From Desulfobulbaceae bacterium (GTDB lineage: Bacteria > Desulfobacterota > Desulfobulbia > Desulfobulbales > Desulfocapsaceae), in NCBI GenBank assembly GCA_031256095.1, contig JAIRRG010000052.1:1-42662 (forward strand): a stretch of DNA of 42,662 nt. The letters run 5' to 3'. The notes under the pieces were generated by a model. That model was not told the origin of the DNA. It ran no database searches and saw only the letters and a list, made by a program, of their open reading frames with translations. Made by a program: the position numbers and the translations under genes. Of this stretch, positions 15,900 through 23,491 are shown one piece after another (the stretch's first letter is position 1; every line of letters starts with the position of its first letter).

Positions 15900-15929
15900 A
15901 CGGCGCTTCGAATAAGGCTTACGAACACT

Positions 15930-16004
<75 letters not shown>

Positions 16005-16015
16005 AAGATTGACAA

Positions 16016-16048
16016 AAGGGTTCAGCGTCGCCTGAGCCCTTATTTTTT
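16016..16048 (+). terminator. Intrinsic terminator between tRNA-Gly and rplM
   Basis: AAGGGTTCAG (16016-16025) pairs with CTGAGCCCTT (16032-16041), a 10-bp stem with one G-T pair and a 6-base loop, followed by ATTTTTTC. It ends the tRNA transcript 23 bases before the rplM start and makes the ribosomal genes depend on readthrough or an unseen promoter. Confidence 0.8.
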
Positions 16049-16070
16049 CAGAAGGTAAGAGGTTGACAAT

Positions 16071-16511
16071 ATGGAAACCTGCGTAAAGACATATCTGGCG
16101 CCGGTCGAGTCGATTGAAAAAAAGTGGTTCATCGTTGACGCCAAAGACAAAGTATTGGGGCGTGTCGCTTCCGAGGTCGCCAGCCGTTTGCGCGGCAAGC
16201 ACAAACCGACCTTTTCCACCTTCATCGACAACGGCGATTTCGTCATCGTTACCAATGCCGACAAGGTCAAATTGACCGGCAATAAATGGTCGGACAAAAA
16301 ATACTACCATCATACCGGCTATATGGGCGGTTTGAAAGAGGCGACCGCCAAAGATATGGTGATCAAACATCCCACCAGTCTGGTCATGTTGGCGGTGAAG
16401 GGAATGCTGCCGAAAAACCGGCTGGGCCGGGCGCAGTTGAAAAAATTGAAGGTCTACGCTGGCGATGAGCATCCGCACGCCGCGCAGCAACCAGTTGTCC
16501 TGGATATTTAA
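16071..16511 (+). CDS. rplM: 50S ribosomal protein L13 (uL13)
   Basis: Early-assembly large-subunit protein. The 146 residues contain the family landmarks WFIVDAKDKVLGRVASEVA, LRGKHKPTFS, GNKWSDKKYYHHTGYMGGLK, AVKGMLPKNRLGRAQLKKLKVY and the HPHAAQQP ending. The ATG at 16071 is preceded by AAGAGG. It is followed by rpsI after 20 bases, the standard rplM-rpsI pair. Confidence 0.97.
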   Translation: METCVKTYLAPVESIEKKWFIVDAKDKVLGRVASEVASRLRGKHKPTFSTFIDNGDFVIVTNADKVKLTGNKWSDKKYYHHTGYMGGLKEATAKDMVIKHPTSLVMLAVKGMLPKNRLGRAQLKKLKVYAGDEHPHAAQQPVVLDI

Positions 16512-16531
16512 TCGGAGGAGCAAACGTTATT

Positions 16532-16924
16532 ATGGCTCAAAACCGTTTTTACGCCACCGGCAAACGGAAAAGTGCTGTCGCCAGGGTTTGGCTGATTCCG
16601 GGCGCCGGCAAGGTCACAGTCAATGGCATGGACACCGCAAGTTATTTCGGCAATCTCCATACTACCAACAAGATAAGCCGTCCTTTCGCCCTGACGGAAA
16701 ATGCGGATCGTTACGACGTGATGGCCACCTTGGCTGGCGGTGGCAAATGTGCGCAGATCGACGCGTTGGCCCATGGCATTGCCCGCGCCCTTCTTGAGGT
16801 GGACGCCGAAAATCGGCAGCCGCTGAAAAAGGCTGGCCTTCTCACCCGTGACCCGCGCACCAAAGAACGGAAAAAATACGGCCAGAGGGCGGCCCGCGCC
16901 AAATTCCAGTTCTCCAAACGCTGA
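16532..16924 (+). CDS. rpsI: 30S ribosomal protein S9 (uS9)
   Basis: Small-subunit protein whose C-terminal tail touches the P-site tRNA anticodon. The 130 residues include YATGKRKSAVARVWL, GKVTVNG, GGGKCAQIDALAHGIARALL and the basic ending RTKERKKYGQRAARAKFQFSKR with the invariant SKR terminus. GGAGGA lies about 12 bases upstream, a slightly long spacing. A terminator follows 10 bases after the stop codon. Confidence 0.97.
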   Translation: MAQNRFYATGKRKSAVARVWLIPGAGKVTVNGMDTASYFGNLHTTNKISRPFALTENADRYDVMATLAGGGKCAQIDALAHGIARALLEVDAENRQPLKKAGLLTRDPRTKERKKYGQRAARAKFQFSKR

Positions 16925-16934
16925 TTTCTTTTTT

Positions 16935-16975
16935 GGCTCCGGGCATCGTCGTTGTCTGATGCCGGGCCGGTTTTC
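16935..16975 (+). terminator. Intrinsic terminator after rpsI
   Basis: GGC(T)CC(G)GGCATC pairs with GATGCCGGGCC (two single-base bulges, 10-base loop) and is followed by GGTTTTC. The T tract is moderate. It separates rplM-rpsI from argC. Confidence 0.65.
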
Positions 16976-17060
16976 ATATGGGGGAGTAGCAGCCAGTCTG
17001 CTATTCCCCTATTTTCGTTCATCATCAGAAATATTTTCAGATTCGCTCAGGAGGGCCACC

Positions 17061-18119
17061 ATGATTTCTTCCCCGGAAAAAGTAGCGGTCGCCGTCATTG
17101 GCGCGTCGGGTTACACCGGCGGCGAACTGGCCCGTTTGCTCTCCATCCATCCGACGGCACAACTGGTCGCGGTCACCTCGCGGCAGTACGCCGGTCAAAA
17201 GATGACCAAGGTATTTCCCAGCCTGCGCGGCATCTGTGATTTGTCGTTTGAAGAACCGGCCATTGAGGACATTTGCCGTCGCGCTGAGATTATCTTCACC
17301 GCTGTTCCTCACAAAACAGCGATGCTGGTGGCGCCGCAAATTCTGGCCGCTGGCAAGAAGCTCATCGATCTGTCCGCCGATTTCCGCCTGGACGACGCCG
17401 CCACCTACGAACAATGGTACGAGCCGCACAGCGCCCCCGAGTATCTGGCTGAAGCCGTTTACGGGCTGCCGGAGCTGTATCGCGACGACATCAAAAAGGC
17501 CAGGCTGATCGCCAACCCTGGCTGCTATCCGACCTCAATCATTTTAGCTCTGGCACCGCTTTTGCGGGCTCGGGTCATCGACGTCACGACGATCATCGCC
17601 GACAGCAAATCCGGCACCTCCGGCGCGGGCCGCGGCGCGGTCATTTCTTCTCTGTACTGCGAGGTGGCCGATGGCTTTCGTCCCTACAAGGTCGGCGGCG
17701 TCCATCGGCATATTCCGGAAATTGAGCAGGAATTGGGAAAACTGCACGGGTCGGCCATCACCATCACCTTCACGCCGCATTTGCTGCCGGTTTCGCGCGG
17801 CATCCTCAGCACCATTTACGCCCGGTTAAAAGAAGATGTGACAGCCGAACAAATCGCCGGCTTGTACGCCACGATGTATGGGCGGGAAGAGTTCGTCCGT
17901 CTGCTCCCGGCAGGCGGCATTCCCGCCACCCAGTACGTCCGGGGCAGCAATTATTGTGACATCGGTTTCTGCCTCGACCGCCGCGCTGGCCGGATCATTG
18001 TCATGACCGCCATTGACAACATCGTCAAAGGCGCTTCCGGCCAGGCCATCCAGAACATGAATCTGCTCTGTGGGTTCCCGGAACATACCGCTTTGGCCGC
18101 GCCCGCCTTCTTCCCTTGA
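17061..18119 (+). CDS. argC: N-acetyl-gamma-glutamyl-phosphate reductase
   Basis: NADPH-dependent reductase of arginine synthesis that converts N-acetylglutamyl phosphate to the semialdehyde. The 352 residues start at ATG 17061 with GGAGG 7 bases before it. The nucleotide-binding motif GASGYTGGEL is at 14-23 and the catalytic Cys155 lies in NPGCYPTS. The segment SGTSGAGRGA is the usual loop, and VSRGIL precedes the C-terminal part. This is the type 1 ArgC length. The rpsI-argC order (rplM-rpsI-argC) recurs in deltaproteobacteria. truA follows after 12 bases. Confidence 0.96.
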   Translation: MISSPEKVAVAVIGASGYTGGELARLLSIHPTAQLVAVTSRQYAGQKMTKVFPSLRGICDLSFEEPAIEDICRRAEIIFTAVPHKTAMLVAPQILAAGKKLIDLSADFRLDDAATYEQWYEPHSAPEYLAEAVYGLPELYRDDIKKARLIANPGCYPTSIILALAPLLRARVIDVTTIIADSKSGTSGAGRGAVISSLYCEVADGFRPYKVGGVHRHIPEIEQELGKLHGSAITITFTPHLLPVSRGILSTIYARLKEDVTAEQIAGLYATMYGREEFVRLLPAGGIPATQYVRGSNYCDIGFCLDRRAGRIIVMTAIDNIVKGASGQAIQNMNLLCGFPEHTALAAPAFFP

Positions 18120-18131
18120 GAGAAGACAGCG

Positions 18132-18896
18132 ATGGCGGCGACGCGCAATATCTGCCTGATCATCGCCTATGACGGCAGCGATTACCAGGGCTGGCAGCGC
18201 CAGGCAGCGGCCCCAACCATCCAAGGCGAAATCGAGGAACGCCTATCAATCATTACGACAAAAAGCGTGACACTGCACGGCGCCGGCCGTACTGACGCCG
18301 GTGTGCATGCCGCCGGCATGACGGCCAACTTTCATACCAATTCCGCCCTGTCCTGCCTGCAACTGCAAAAATCTTTGAATTCCATGCTGCCGCCGGCTAT
18401 CCGCATTATCGGCGCCAAAGAGATGACCGTCGGTTTTCACGCCCGTTTCTCCTGCCGCGGCAAGCGCTATTGCTACTATCTCGACACCGCCCCGGTGCAG
18501 CCGCCTTTCCTCCGCCGCTACGCCCTGCACGTGCCGGCGGCGCTCGATGATCAGCGTATGCAAGACTGCCTGAATACCCTGCTGGGTACCCACGACTTCA
18601 GTTCGTTTGAAAACAGCGGCAGCCGCGACAAGGAGAATGGGCAGGGACGCGGCGCGGTGCGGACGCTTTTTGCCGTCACCTTTGGGCGGCCTACTCAAAA
18701 CATATTTACTATCGAGTTGACCGCTGATGGCTTTTTGCGCAACATGGTGCGCAACATCGTTGGCACCCTGCTTCTGGCCGGGGAAAAGAAAATCAGCGTT
18801 GCCGACTTCGCGGCGATACTGGCGGCGCAAAACCGGACGCTGGCTGGGGCAACCGTACCGCCACACGGGCTCTTCCTGAAGAATGTTCTCTATTGA
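18132..18896 (+). CDS. truA: tRNA pseudouridine(38-40) synthase TruA
   Basis: Makes pseudouridine at positions 38-40 of the tRNA anticodon arm. The 254 residues show AYDGSDYQGWQRQ near the start, the catalytic Asp55 in GRTDAGVHA, and the FLRNMVRNIVGTLL motif near the C-terminus. It has the bacterial standard length. It lies 12 bases after argC and converges with the LysR gene, with only 6 bases between their stop codons and no visible terminator. Confidence 0.96.
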   Translation: MAATRNICLIIAYDGSDYQGWQRQAAAPTIQGEIEERLSIITTKSVTLHGAGRTDAGVHAAGMTANFHTNSALSCLQLQKSLNSMLPPAIRIIGAKEMTVGFHARFSCRGKRYCYYLDTAPVQPPFLRRYALHVPAALDDQRMQDCLNTLLGTHDFSSFENSGSRDKENGQGRGAVRTLFAVTFGRPTQNIFTIELTADGFLRNMVRNIVGTLLLAGEKKISVADFAAILAAQNRTLAGATVPPHGLFLKNVLY

Positions 18897-18902
18897 TCCG
18901 AT

Positions 18903-19892
18903 TCAACCTGGATGCCGCATCCGGCCTGCGGAATGCCGCGCCAAAAGGGATTGCAGACGCCACGGCGACGATAGACAAGTACGTTCTTCCTGGGTGCAGA
19001 CTGACATAATATTGCAAAGGCTGGTGAACTCGGTCAGCGGCGGCGACAGGACTTTATCTTTGCGCATAATGACTTGCAGTTGCCGACGCATATCTATCCC
19101 CTTGACCTTGAGGCTCTTGATCCAGCCGTGCTCAACCTCGCGGGCAAGGCACAGATTCGACAGGCAAGCGATCCCAGCCCCGGACTCGACAGCCCGCTTG
19201 ATCGCTTCCGGATGACCTATCTCCATGACGATATTAATATCATCCAGGTAATTTTTGAATTTTTCGCGGAAAATCGCCGCCGTGCCGGAGGTTTTTTCGC
19301 GCATAACCCACTTCTTGTTGCGGATGTCGCTTTTGACATCGAAAACATCCTTATGCGATAGCGGGTCGCTCGGCCCACAGAGGACGACCAGTTCATCACG
19401 GAACCAAGGCCGCGCTTGCAAATCCTCATTATGCGAGGGCAAGCCCTCAACATAGGCGATGTCGGAGCTGCCTGCCAACAGCATCTTTTCGCATTCGCTG
19501 GTGTTATAGACCAGCAGATTGATATGGACGCGGGGATGCGCCCGTTTGAAAGCACCGACCAGATAGGGCAGGATGTAATTGCCAAGCGTGGTGCTCGCCA
19601 CCACGTTGATCTGTCCCTCCAAGGAATCGTTACGTTCGGTCATGGTGCTTTCGATGCCGTTGACCTGTTCGGCAATCTCCTTGGCCAGCGGCAGCAGATA
19701 ACGGCCACGGGCATTGAGGACAAGACTGCGGCCATGACGGTCGTAGAGAGGACCACCCAGCTGATTCTCCAACTCCGCCAGAGCCATACTGACCGCCGAT
19801 TGGGTGACGAAAAGCTTTTTGCTGGCTTTCGTCACCTGAGCCGTCTCGGCTACCGCGATAAAAATTTCCAACTGCCGTAGTGTAATAGACAT
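18903..19892 (-). CDS. LysR-family transcriptional regulator
   Basis: One-component regulator: an N-terminal winged helix-turn-helix (about 1-65, LRQLEIFIAVAETAQVTKASKKLFVTQSAVSMALAELE) and a periplasmic-binding-like effector domain (about 92-300). Length is 329 residues, longer than the usual 295-310. The last 25 or so residues (ERTCLSSPWRLQSLLARHSAGRMRHPG) look like an unselected extension reaching up to the truA stop codon, possibly because an earlier stop was lost. A palindromic LysR-type site lies in its own promoter region. The divergent liv operon starts 1.2 kb away, so liv control is possible but not shown. Confidence 0.92.
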   Translation of the reverse strand: MSITLRQLEIFIAVAETAQVTKASKKLFVTQSAVSMALAELENQLGGPLYDRHGRSLVLNARGRYLLPLAKEIAEQVNGIESTMTERNDSLEGQINVVASTTLGNYILPYLVGAFKRAHPRVHINLLVYNTSECEKMLLAGSSDIAYVEGLPSHNEDLQARPWFRDELVVLCGPSDPLSHKDVFDVKSDIRNKKWVMREKTSGTAAIFREKFKNYLDDINIVMEIGHPEAIKRAVESGAGIACLSNLCLAREVEHGWIKSLKVKGIDMRRQLQVIMRKDKVLSPPLTEFTSLCNIMSVCTQEERTCLSSPWRLQSLLARHSAGRMRHPG

Positions 19893-19935
19893 AACGAAAA
19901 TAGACTCCTGAGTTGATTAAATGAAACAAAATAAA

Positions 19936-19959
19936 ATCATCAATTATTAATATGATGAT
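19936..19959 (-). promoter_or_regulatory. Palindromic LysR-type site upstream of the LysR gene
   Basis: ATCATCA (19936-19942) and TGATGAT (19953-19959) form a perfect 7-bp inverted repeat with a 10-base AT-rich spacer, containing a T-N11-A pattern. It lies 44 to 67 bases upstream of the LysR start codon, the place expected for negative autoregulation. Confidence 0.5.
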
Positions 19960-20687
19960 ACCCTATTTCTTTTGTTTGCAAAATAAAAATCATCTTGTTC
20001 GCTCGCTTCTCAACCTACCGACCGGATCGTTTTGGCGCTGCGCGAGCAAGCAGTGTATTGCCATGGTGCCGCTTCTTTATCAAAACTATTTCTTCCATCC
20101 TGACAGGTTGATTTGTGAGAATATCAAATGATATTAAAGAGAAAAGGCTAAAACGGACTCTAGCCAACACCACATTAAATATTTCTAGGAGCGGCAAGAA
20201 GCAAAACAGCGGCATGGTACAGTGGCATCAACCGACTGGGCTTAAAGCTAAGCTGGAAGCGGAGCGGAAAACACGAAAACTTCTGACGCCTTGGAGAAAA
20301 AGCGCGACCATCTGCGGCGTCGCCTGTTCACAGTGACGGGAGGCAATCGAGAAGCTAACGACCATTTCATCCTGGCGGCATAAATTCGACCGAGTCCACG
20401 ACCGCGACCGCCATAGGGAGTCGAAAAATCGGAGCCCTATCTGTTTTTAACAATTTTAAAGTAGATTATTTTTTAAAAAAGTAAATATAATAATATTAAT
20501 AATTATTATTATATAATTTAAAGCAATTTTTTTAGAATAAAACTTTTTGAAAATAAGTCAATAGTTTTTTCGAATATCACCTATTTATCGGATCTTGGCG
20601 AAAGCTTTCTATGCCAAGTTGTTTAATCCAGATTATTGGGCGGCCCAATCTCCCTGATTGGAAAGATGCGTTATAGGATAATTTCAC
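19960..20687. other. Decayed AT-rich intergenic DNA without a recognisable gene
   Basis: Only short, unconvincing frames occur here. The segment about 20447-20575 is almost pure A/T. A hairpin CTTGGC/GCCAAG (20594-20618) and a 7-bp palindrome ATTGGGC-G-GCCCAAT (20635-20649) follow. A frame at 20115-20336 has a basic, low-complexity translation and no known motif. Together with the IS481 fossil next to it, the stretch looks like a graveyard between the LysR gene and livK. Confidence 0.5.
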
Positions 20688-20900
20688 ATGACTGCTCTAC
20701 GACGACGAAGACAGGGCGTCAAACAAAAGACAGGGCATAGCGAAGATAACATAAGAGTTTTGGCGAGCCGCTATGGCATCTCCCGCCTGCTTGAGCTGCA
20801 AGGCGATAAACCGGTCAAGTAGAAATTGAAACCTTACCCCACCGGATATTTCCAATTACCTGACATATTATCGATACGTCCGCAAACTCTAGACAACTAA
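20688..20900 (+). pseudogene. IS481-family transposase fossil
   Basis: Translating from ATG 20688 gives a 44-residue peptide ending RVLASRYGISRLLELQGDKPVK, then a TAG at 20820. The same frame continues with KLKPYPTGYFQLPDI until a stop at 20898. IS481-type transposases contain an N-terminal HTH ending LARRYGI and, about 100 residues later, a conserved stretch like HGISRLPEVEGDKPKKKFKPYPIGYFHIDI. Here the two are joined at the shared RYGIS, so an internal deletion, an in-frame stop and 3' loss have inactivated the gene. The family recognition is from memory. Confidence 0.6.
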
Positions 20901-21137
20901 ATCAGAACAGTTTACTATGAATTTAACCCATCAAACGCTGGAACTAAACATCTCAGCAATCAGCTGGATTTATACCGCTGCGCAAAAAGAAAAGCCTCGA
21001 AAGCATTTGCCCTGCGATGGATGACGTATTATTACCCAATTTGGCGATTCAACGGCGCATAGGCCAATCGCTGCCGCGCCTTGCCTTCTGGCCGCTCTTC
21101 TTGACGAGCTAAAACTTTCTTCTGAGGGAGGTTTTCC

Positions 21138-22298
21138 ATGACATTCGCGTTCAAATTTGCGTCGGCTGCCGCCGCTCTACTCCTGGCTTTTGGCCTTCAA
21201 TCCGCCCAGGCCGCCGATATTCACGTCGGCGTGTCCGAGGCGCTCTCGGGCGGCGCAGCCCAATACGGCAATAATATTCGCAACGGCATGCAACTGGCAG
21301 CCGACGAAATCAATGCCGCGGGCGGCATCAACGGCAACAAGCTGGTACTGGTGATCGAAGACGACCAGACCAAAAAAGAAGAAGCCATCAACGTCTTCCG
21401 CAAGCTGATTTTTCAGGATAAGGTGTTGATGGTCTTTGGCCCGACGCTGTCCAATGGCGCGCTGGCGGCCCATCCGATCGCCCAGGCCGCTAAAACGGTG
21501 GCGTTTGCCACCTCGAACACGGTGGACGGCATTACCGATCCGGGTAACTACATTTTCCGCAGCTCGGTTACCGAGGCCTCGGTCATTCCGGTCACGGTGC
21601 AAGTCGCCAAGGAAAAACTCGGTCTGAAGAAGGTCGCTGTCCTGTACGGCAACAATGACGCCCTTTCCAAGGGCGGCTATGACGTGTTCAAAAAGGCGCT
21701 GGAAGACCAGCACATTGCGGTGACGACAACCGAAACATTCGCCACCGGCGATGTCGATTTCAAGGCGCAACTAACCAAGATCAAGGGCACTAACCCGGAT
21801 GCCGTCGTGCTGTCGGCGCTGATCGCCGAAGCCGGGCCGATCGTGGCGCAAGCTCGCCAATTGGGCATCAACGTGCCTTTTATCGGCGGTAACGGCTTGA
21901 ATAATCCCCGCATCTTCGAGATGGCGCCGGGCACGGCTTCCGATGATATATGGGTGGGCGGCCCTTGGTCGCTGGACAACGCCACGCCTGAAAACAGCAA
22001 GTTCATTGCCAACTACAAGGCTCATTACAATACCAACCCCGACCAGTTCGCCGCCCAAGCCTACGACGGCATGTGCATTGCCGCCGCGGCCATGAAAAAG
22101 GTGCATTTCAGCGGCGATATTGCCAATGATCGCGCCGCGCTGCGCGACGCCTTGACCAATGTCCAGTGGACGGGCGCTACCGGCCCCTTCAAGTTCACCC
22201 AAATCAGGAACAAGGCAGGCCAGCTTGCCGGCTACGACGCCGTGCAAACACCGATCATCAGCGTCACCAAAGACGGCAAGTACAACATCGTTCATTGA
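21138..22298 (+). CDS. livK: Branched-chain amino acid ABC transporter, periplasmic binding protein
   Basis: Periplasmic receptor that delivers Leu/Ile/Val-type substrates to the LivHMGF importer. The 386-residue precursor has a classic signal peptide (FKFASAAAALLLAFG) with cleavage likely after QSAQA at residue 25. A type I periplasmic-binding fold (Peripla_BP_6) follows: IHVGVSEALSGGAAQYGNNI, GGINGNKLVLVIEDDQ and VFGPTLSNGALAAHPIA. There is no lipobox. GGGAGG lies 6 bases before the ATG. It heads the liv operon but is separated from livH by 1.2 kb holding a Sel1 gene and two repeats. The actual substrate (amino acid, amide, aromatic acid) cannot be told from sequence alone. Confidence 0.92.
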   Translation: MTFAFKFASAAAALLLAFGLQSAQAADIHVGVSEALSGGAAQYGNNIRNGMQLAADEINAAGGINGNKLVLVIEDDQTKKEEAINVFRKLIFQDKVLMVFGPTLSNGALAAHPIAQAAKTVAFATSNTVDGITDPGNYIFRSSVTEASVIPVTVQVAKEKLGLKKVAVLYGNNDALSKGGYDVFKKALEDQHIAVTTTETFATGDVDFKAQLTKIKGTNPDAVVLSALIAEAGPIVAQARQLGINVPFIGGNGLNNPRIFEMAPGTASDDIWVGGPWSLDNATPENSKFIANYKAHYNTNPDQFAAQAYDGMCIAAAAMKKVHFSGDIANDRAALRDALTNVQWTGATGPFKFTQIRNKAGQLAGYDAVQTPIISVTKDGKYNIVH

Positions 22299-22338
22299 GC
22301 ACGACCAGAGCATTTTTCATTCAAGCGAGGCATCAGCG

Positions 22339-22430
22339 AGGTAGGATAGGTAGAGCCGAAGGCGAAACCCATCGTTTTCCGATTCGACGTTGTTGTTGAT
22401 GGGTTTCGCTGCACTCTACTCATCCTACCT
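22339..22430. repeat. Long imperfect inverted repeat after livK
   Basis: The left arm (22339-22373) begins AGGTAGGAT and ends GCGAAACCCATC; the right arm (22398-22430) is GATGGGTTTCGC...CTCTAC...ATCCTACCT, nearly its reverse complement. This is a MITE/REP-like palindrome of the GTAGGRTGGGTAGAGCGAAGCGAAACCCAYC type seen in many proteobacteria. It can form a strong mRNA hairpin 40 bases after the livK stop codon and may stabilise the livK message or end it. Confidence 0.7.
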
Positions 22431-22518
22431 TGCTAGTGGTGATGAAAGAAGCGCTGGAAGACCCGGCGCGGTTGTTGTTTGATATTTGAGTTGGAAATTA
22501 CCTCGAAAGGAATACAGA

Positions 22519-23301
22519 ATGTTTGTTGTTATCTGGCGAGGCGCTGGCATTTTGGCTGTTTTGATTCCTGTTGGCGCACTGGTCGCGGGATGGCTAGGGC
22601 TGGAATACGGTCTCGGTGAGGCATGGACAAAACGCCACCCAGGATTTGTTGGGGCGATTTCGTTCTTGTCCGGCGTTGTTGTATGGTTTCTTGGGCGAAA
22701 ACTCAATGGACATTTTGAAAAAAAGCTGACCGACCAGCTTACACAAGAAAAAACCATTTCTAATAATCGGCATACCCTGTTTTTCATTCCAATGGAATAT
22801 ACGGCGATTTTTTGGTGCCTCGTGGGTGCTTTCTTATTTTTTAATTTGAAAGGTGGTGTCCCACAGGACGAAGCACAAACTGTGGCCCAGTATCGCAATG
22901 CCGCTGAACAAGGGGATGCCAAATCACAATTCAACCTCGGCGTGAGGTATGAGCAGGGATCGGGCATTATCAAGGACGAAACACAAGCCGCAGATTGGTA
23001 TCGCAAAGCGGTTGAACAGGGGCTTGCTGACGCTCAATTCAACCTTGGCGTGATGTATCTCCAAGGTCGGGGCGTTGCCAAGGACGAAACACAGGCGTTT
23101 GCTTTGTTCCGAAAGGCTGCCGAACAGGGGCATGTTAATAGCCAAAACAATCTCGGTTTCATGTACGCAAATGGCCGGGGTGTTGCGCAAGACGATGCGC
23201 AGGCTGTTGTGTGGTTTCGCAAGGCCGCCGAACATGGGAGCGTTGACGCTCAACAAACGCTGGACGCGATGAAAGCCAGTGGCCGCGGAAACTTAAAGTA
23301 A
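22519..23301 (+). CDS. Membrane-anchored Sel1-repeat protein
   Basis: The 260-residue protein starts at ATG 22519 (AAAGGA 9 bases upstream). The first 115 residues hold three hydrophobic segments (about 2-30, 48-64 and 96-113). After that come three complete 36-residue Sel1 repeats and a partial one: A-E-Q-G-x-x-x-(A/S)-Q-x-N-L-G-x-x-Y-x-x-G-x-G, with D-x-x-Q-A and W-(Y/F)-R-K-A following. Sel1 repeats are alpha-solenoid protein-binding modules of the TPR type; in bacteria they often occur in envelope and stress proteins. The specific partner is unknown. It interrupts the liv operon between livK and livH and is bracketed by two copies of one repeat family, so it was probably inserted there. 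Confidence 0.85.
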   Translation: MFVVIWRGAGILAVLIPVGALVAGWLGLEYGLGEAWTKRHPGFVGAISFLSGVVVWFLGRKLNGHFEKKLTDQLTQEKTISNNRHTLFFIPMEYTAIFWCLVGAFLFFNLKGGVPQDEAQTVAQYRNAAEQGDAKSQFNLGVRYEQGSGIIKDETQAADWYRKAVEQGLADAQFNLGVMYLQGRGVAKDETQAFALFRKAAEQGHVNSQNNLGFMYANGRGVAQDDAQAVVWFRKAAEHGSVDAQQTLDAMKASGRGNLK

Positions 23302-23304
23302 GTG

Positions 23305-23345
23305 CGGTAGGGTGGGTGGAGCGAAGCGATACCCACCAAGTGCCA
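23305..23345. repeat. Second copy of the GGTAGGGTGGGT repeat family
   Basis: The segment is a GTAGGGTGGGTGGAGCGAAG unit followed by CGATACCCACC. It contains a perfect 7-bp hairpin (GGTGGGT 23311-23317, ACCCACC 23331-23337). It aligns closely with the left arm of the inverted repeat at 22339, so both flanks of the Sel1 gene carry the same family. Confidence 0.6.
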
Positions 23346-23491
23346 CGCCAACGCGAGGCGTTCACCAGAAACAATAGCTGATAGCGCAAGCCAGTAAACG
23401 ATTACAGACACAAAACACACTGAAATCGGCTACCATCAAGCGCGGCCAGCTATCAATTTAGAATCTTCCGATCCGCAAGCGTTTCATTGCC

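Noticed and set aside
20115..20336. Rightward frame in the decayed region upstream of livK
   Set aside because: Basic low-information peptide without a ribosome site or family features.
20635..20649. ATTGGGC-G-GCCCAAT palindrome as a regulator site for liv
   Set aside because: It lies about 490 bases from livK, next to a transposase fossil, and no second copy was seen.
22339..22430. Palindrome after livK read as a riboswitch or simple terminator
   Set aside because: The arms match a dispersed repeat family and there is no T tract; a second family copy lies at 23305.
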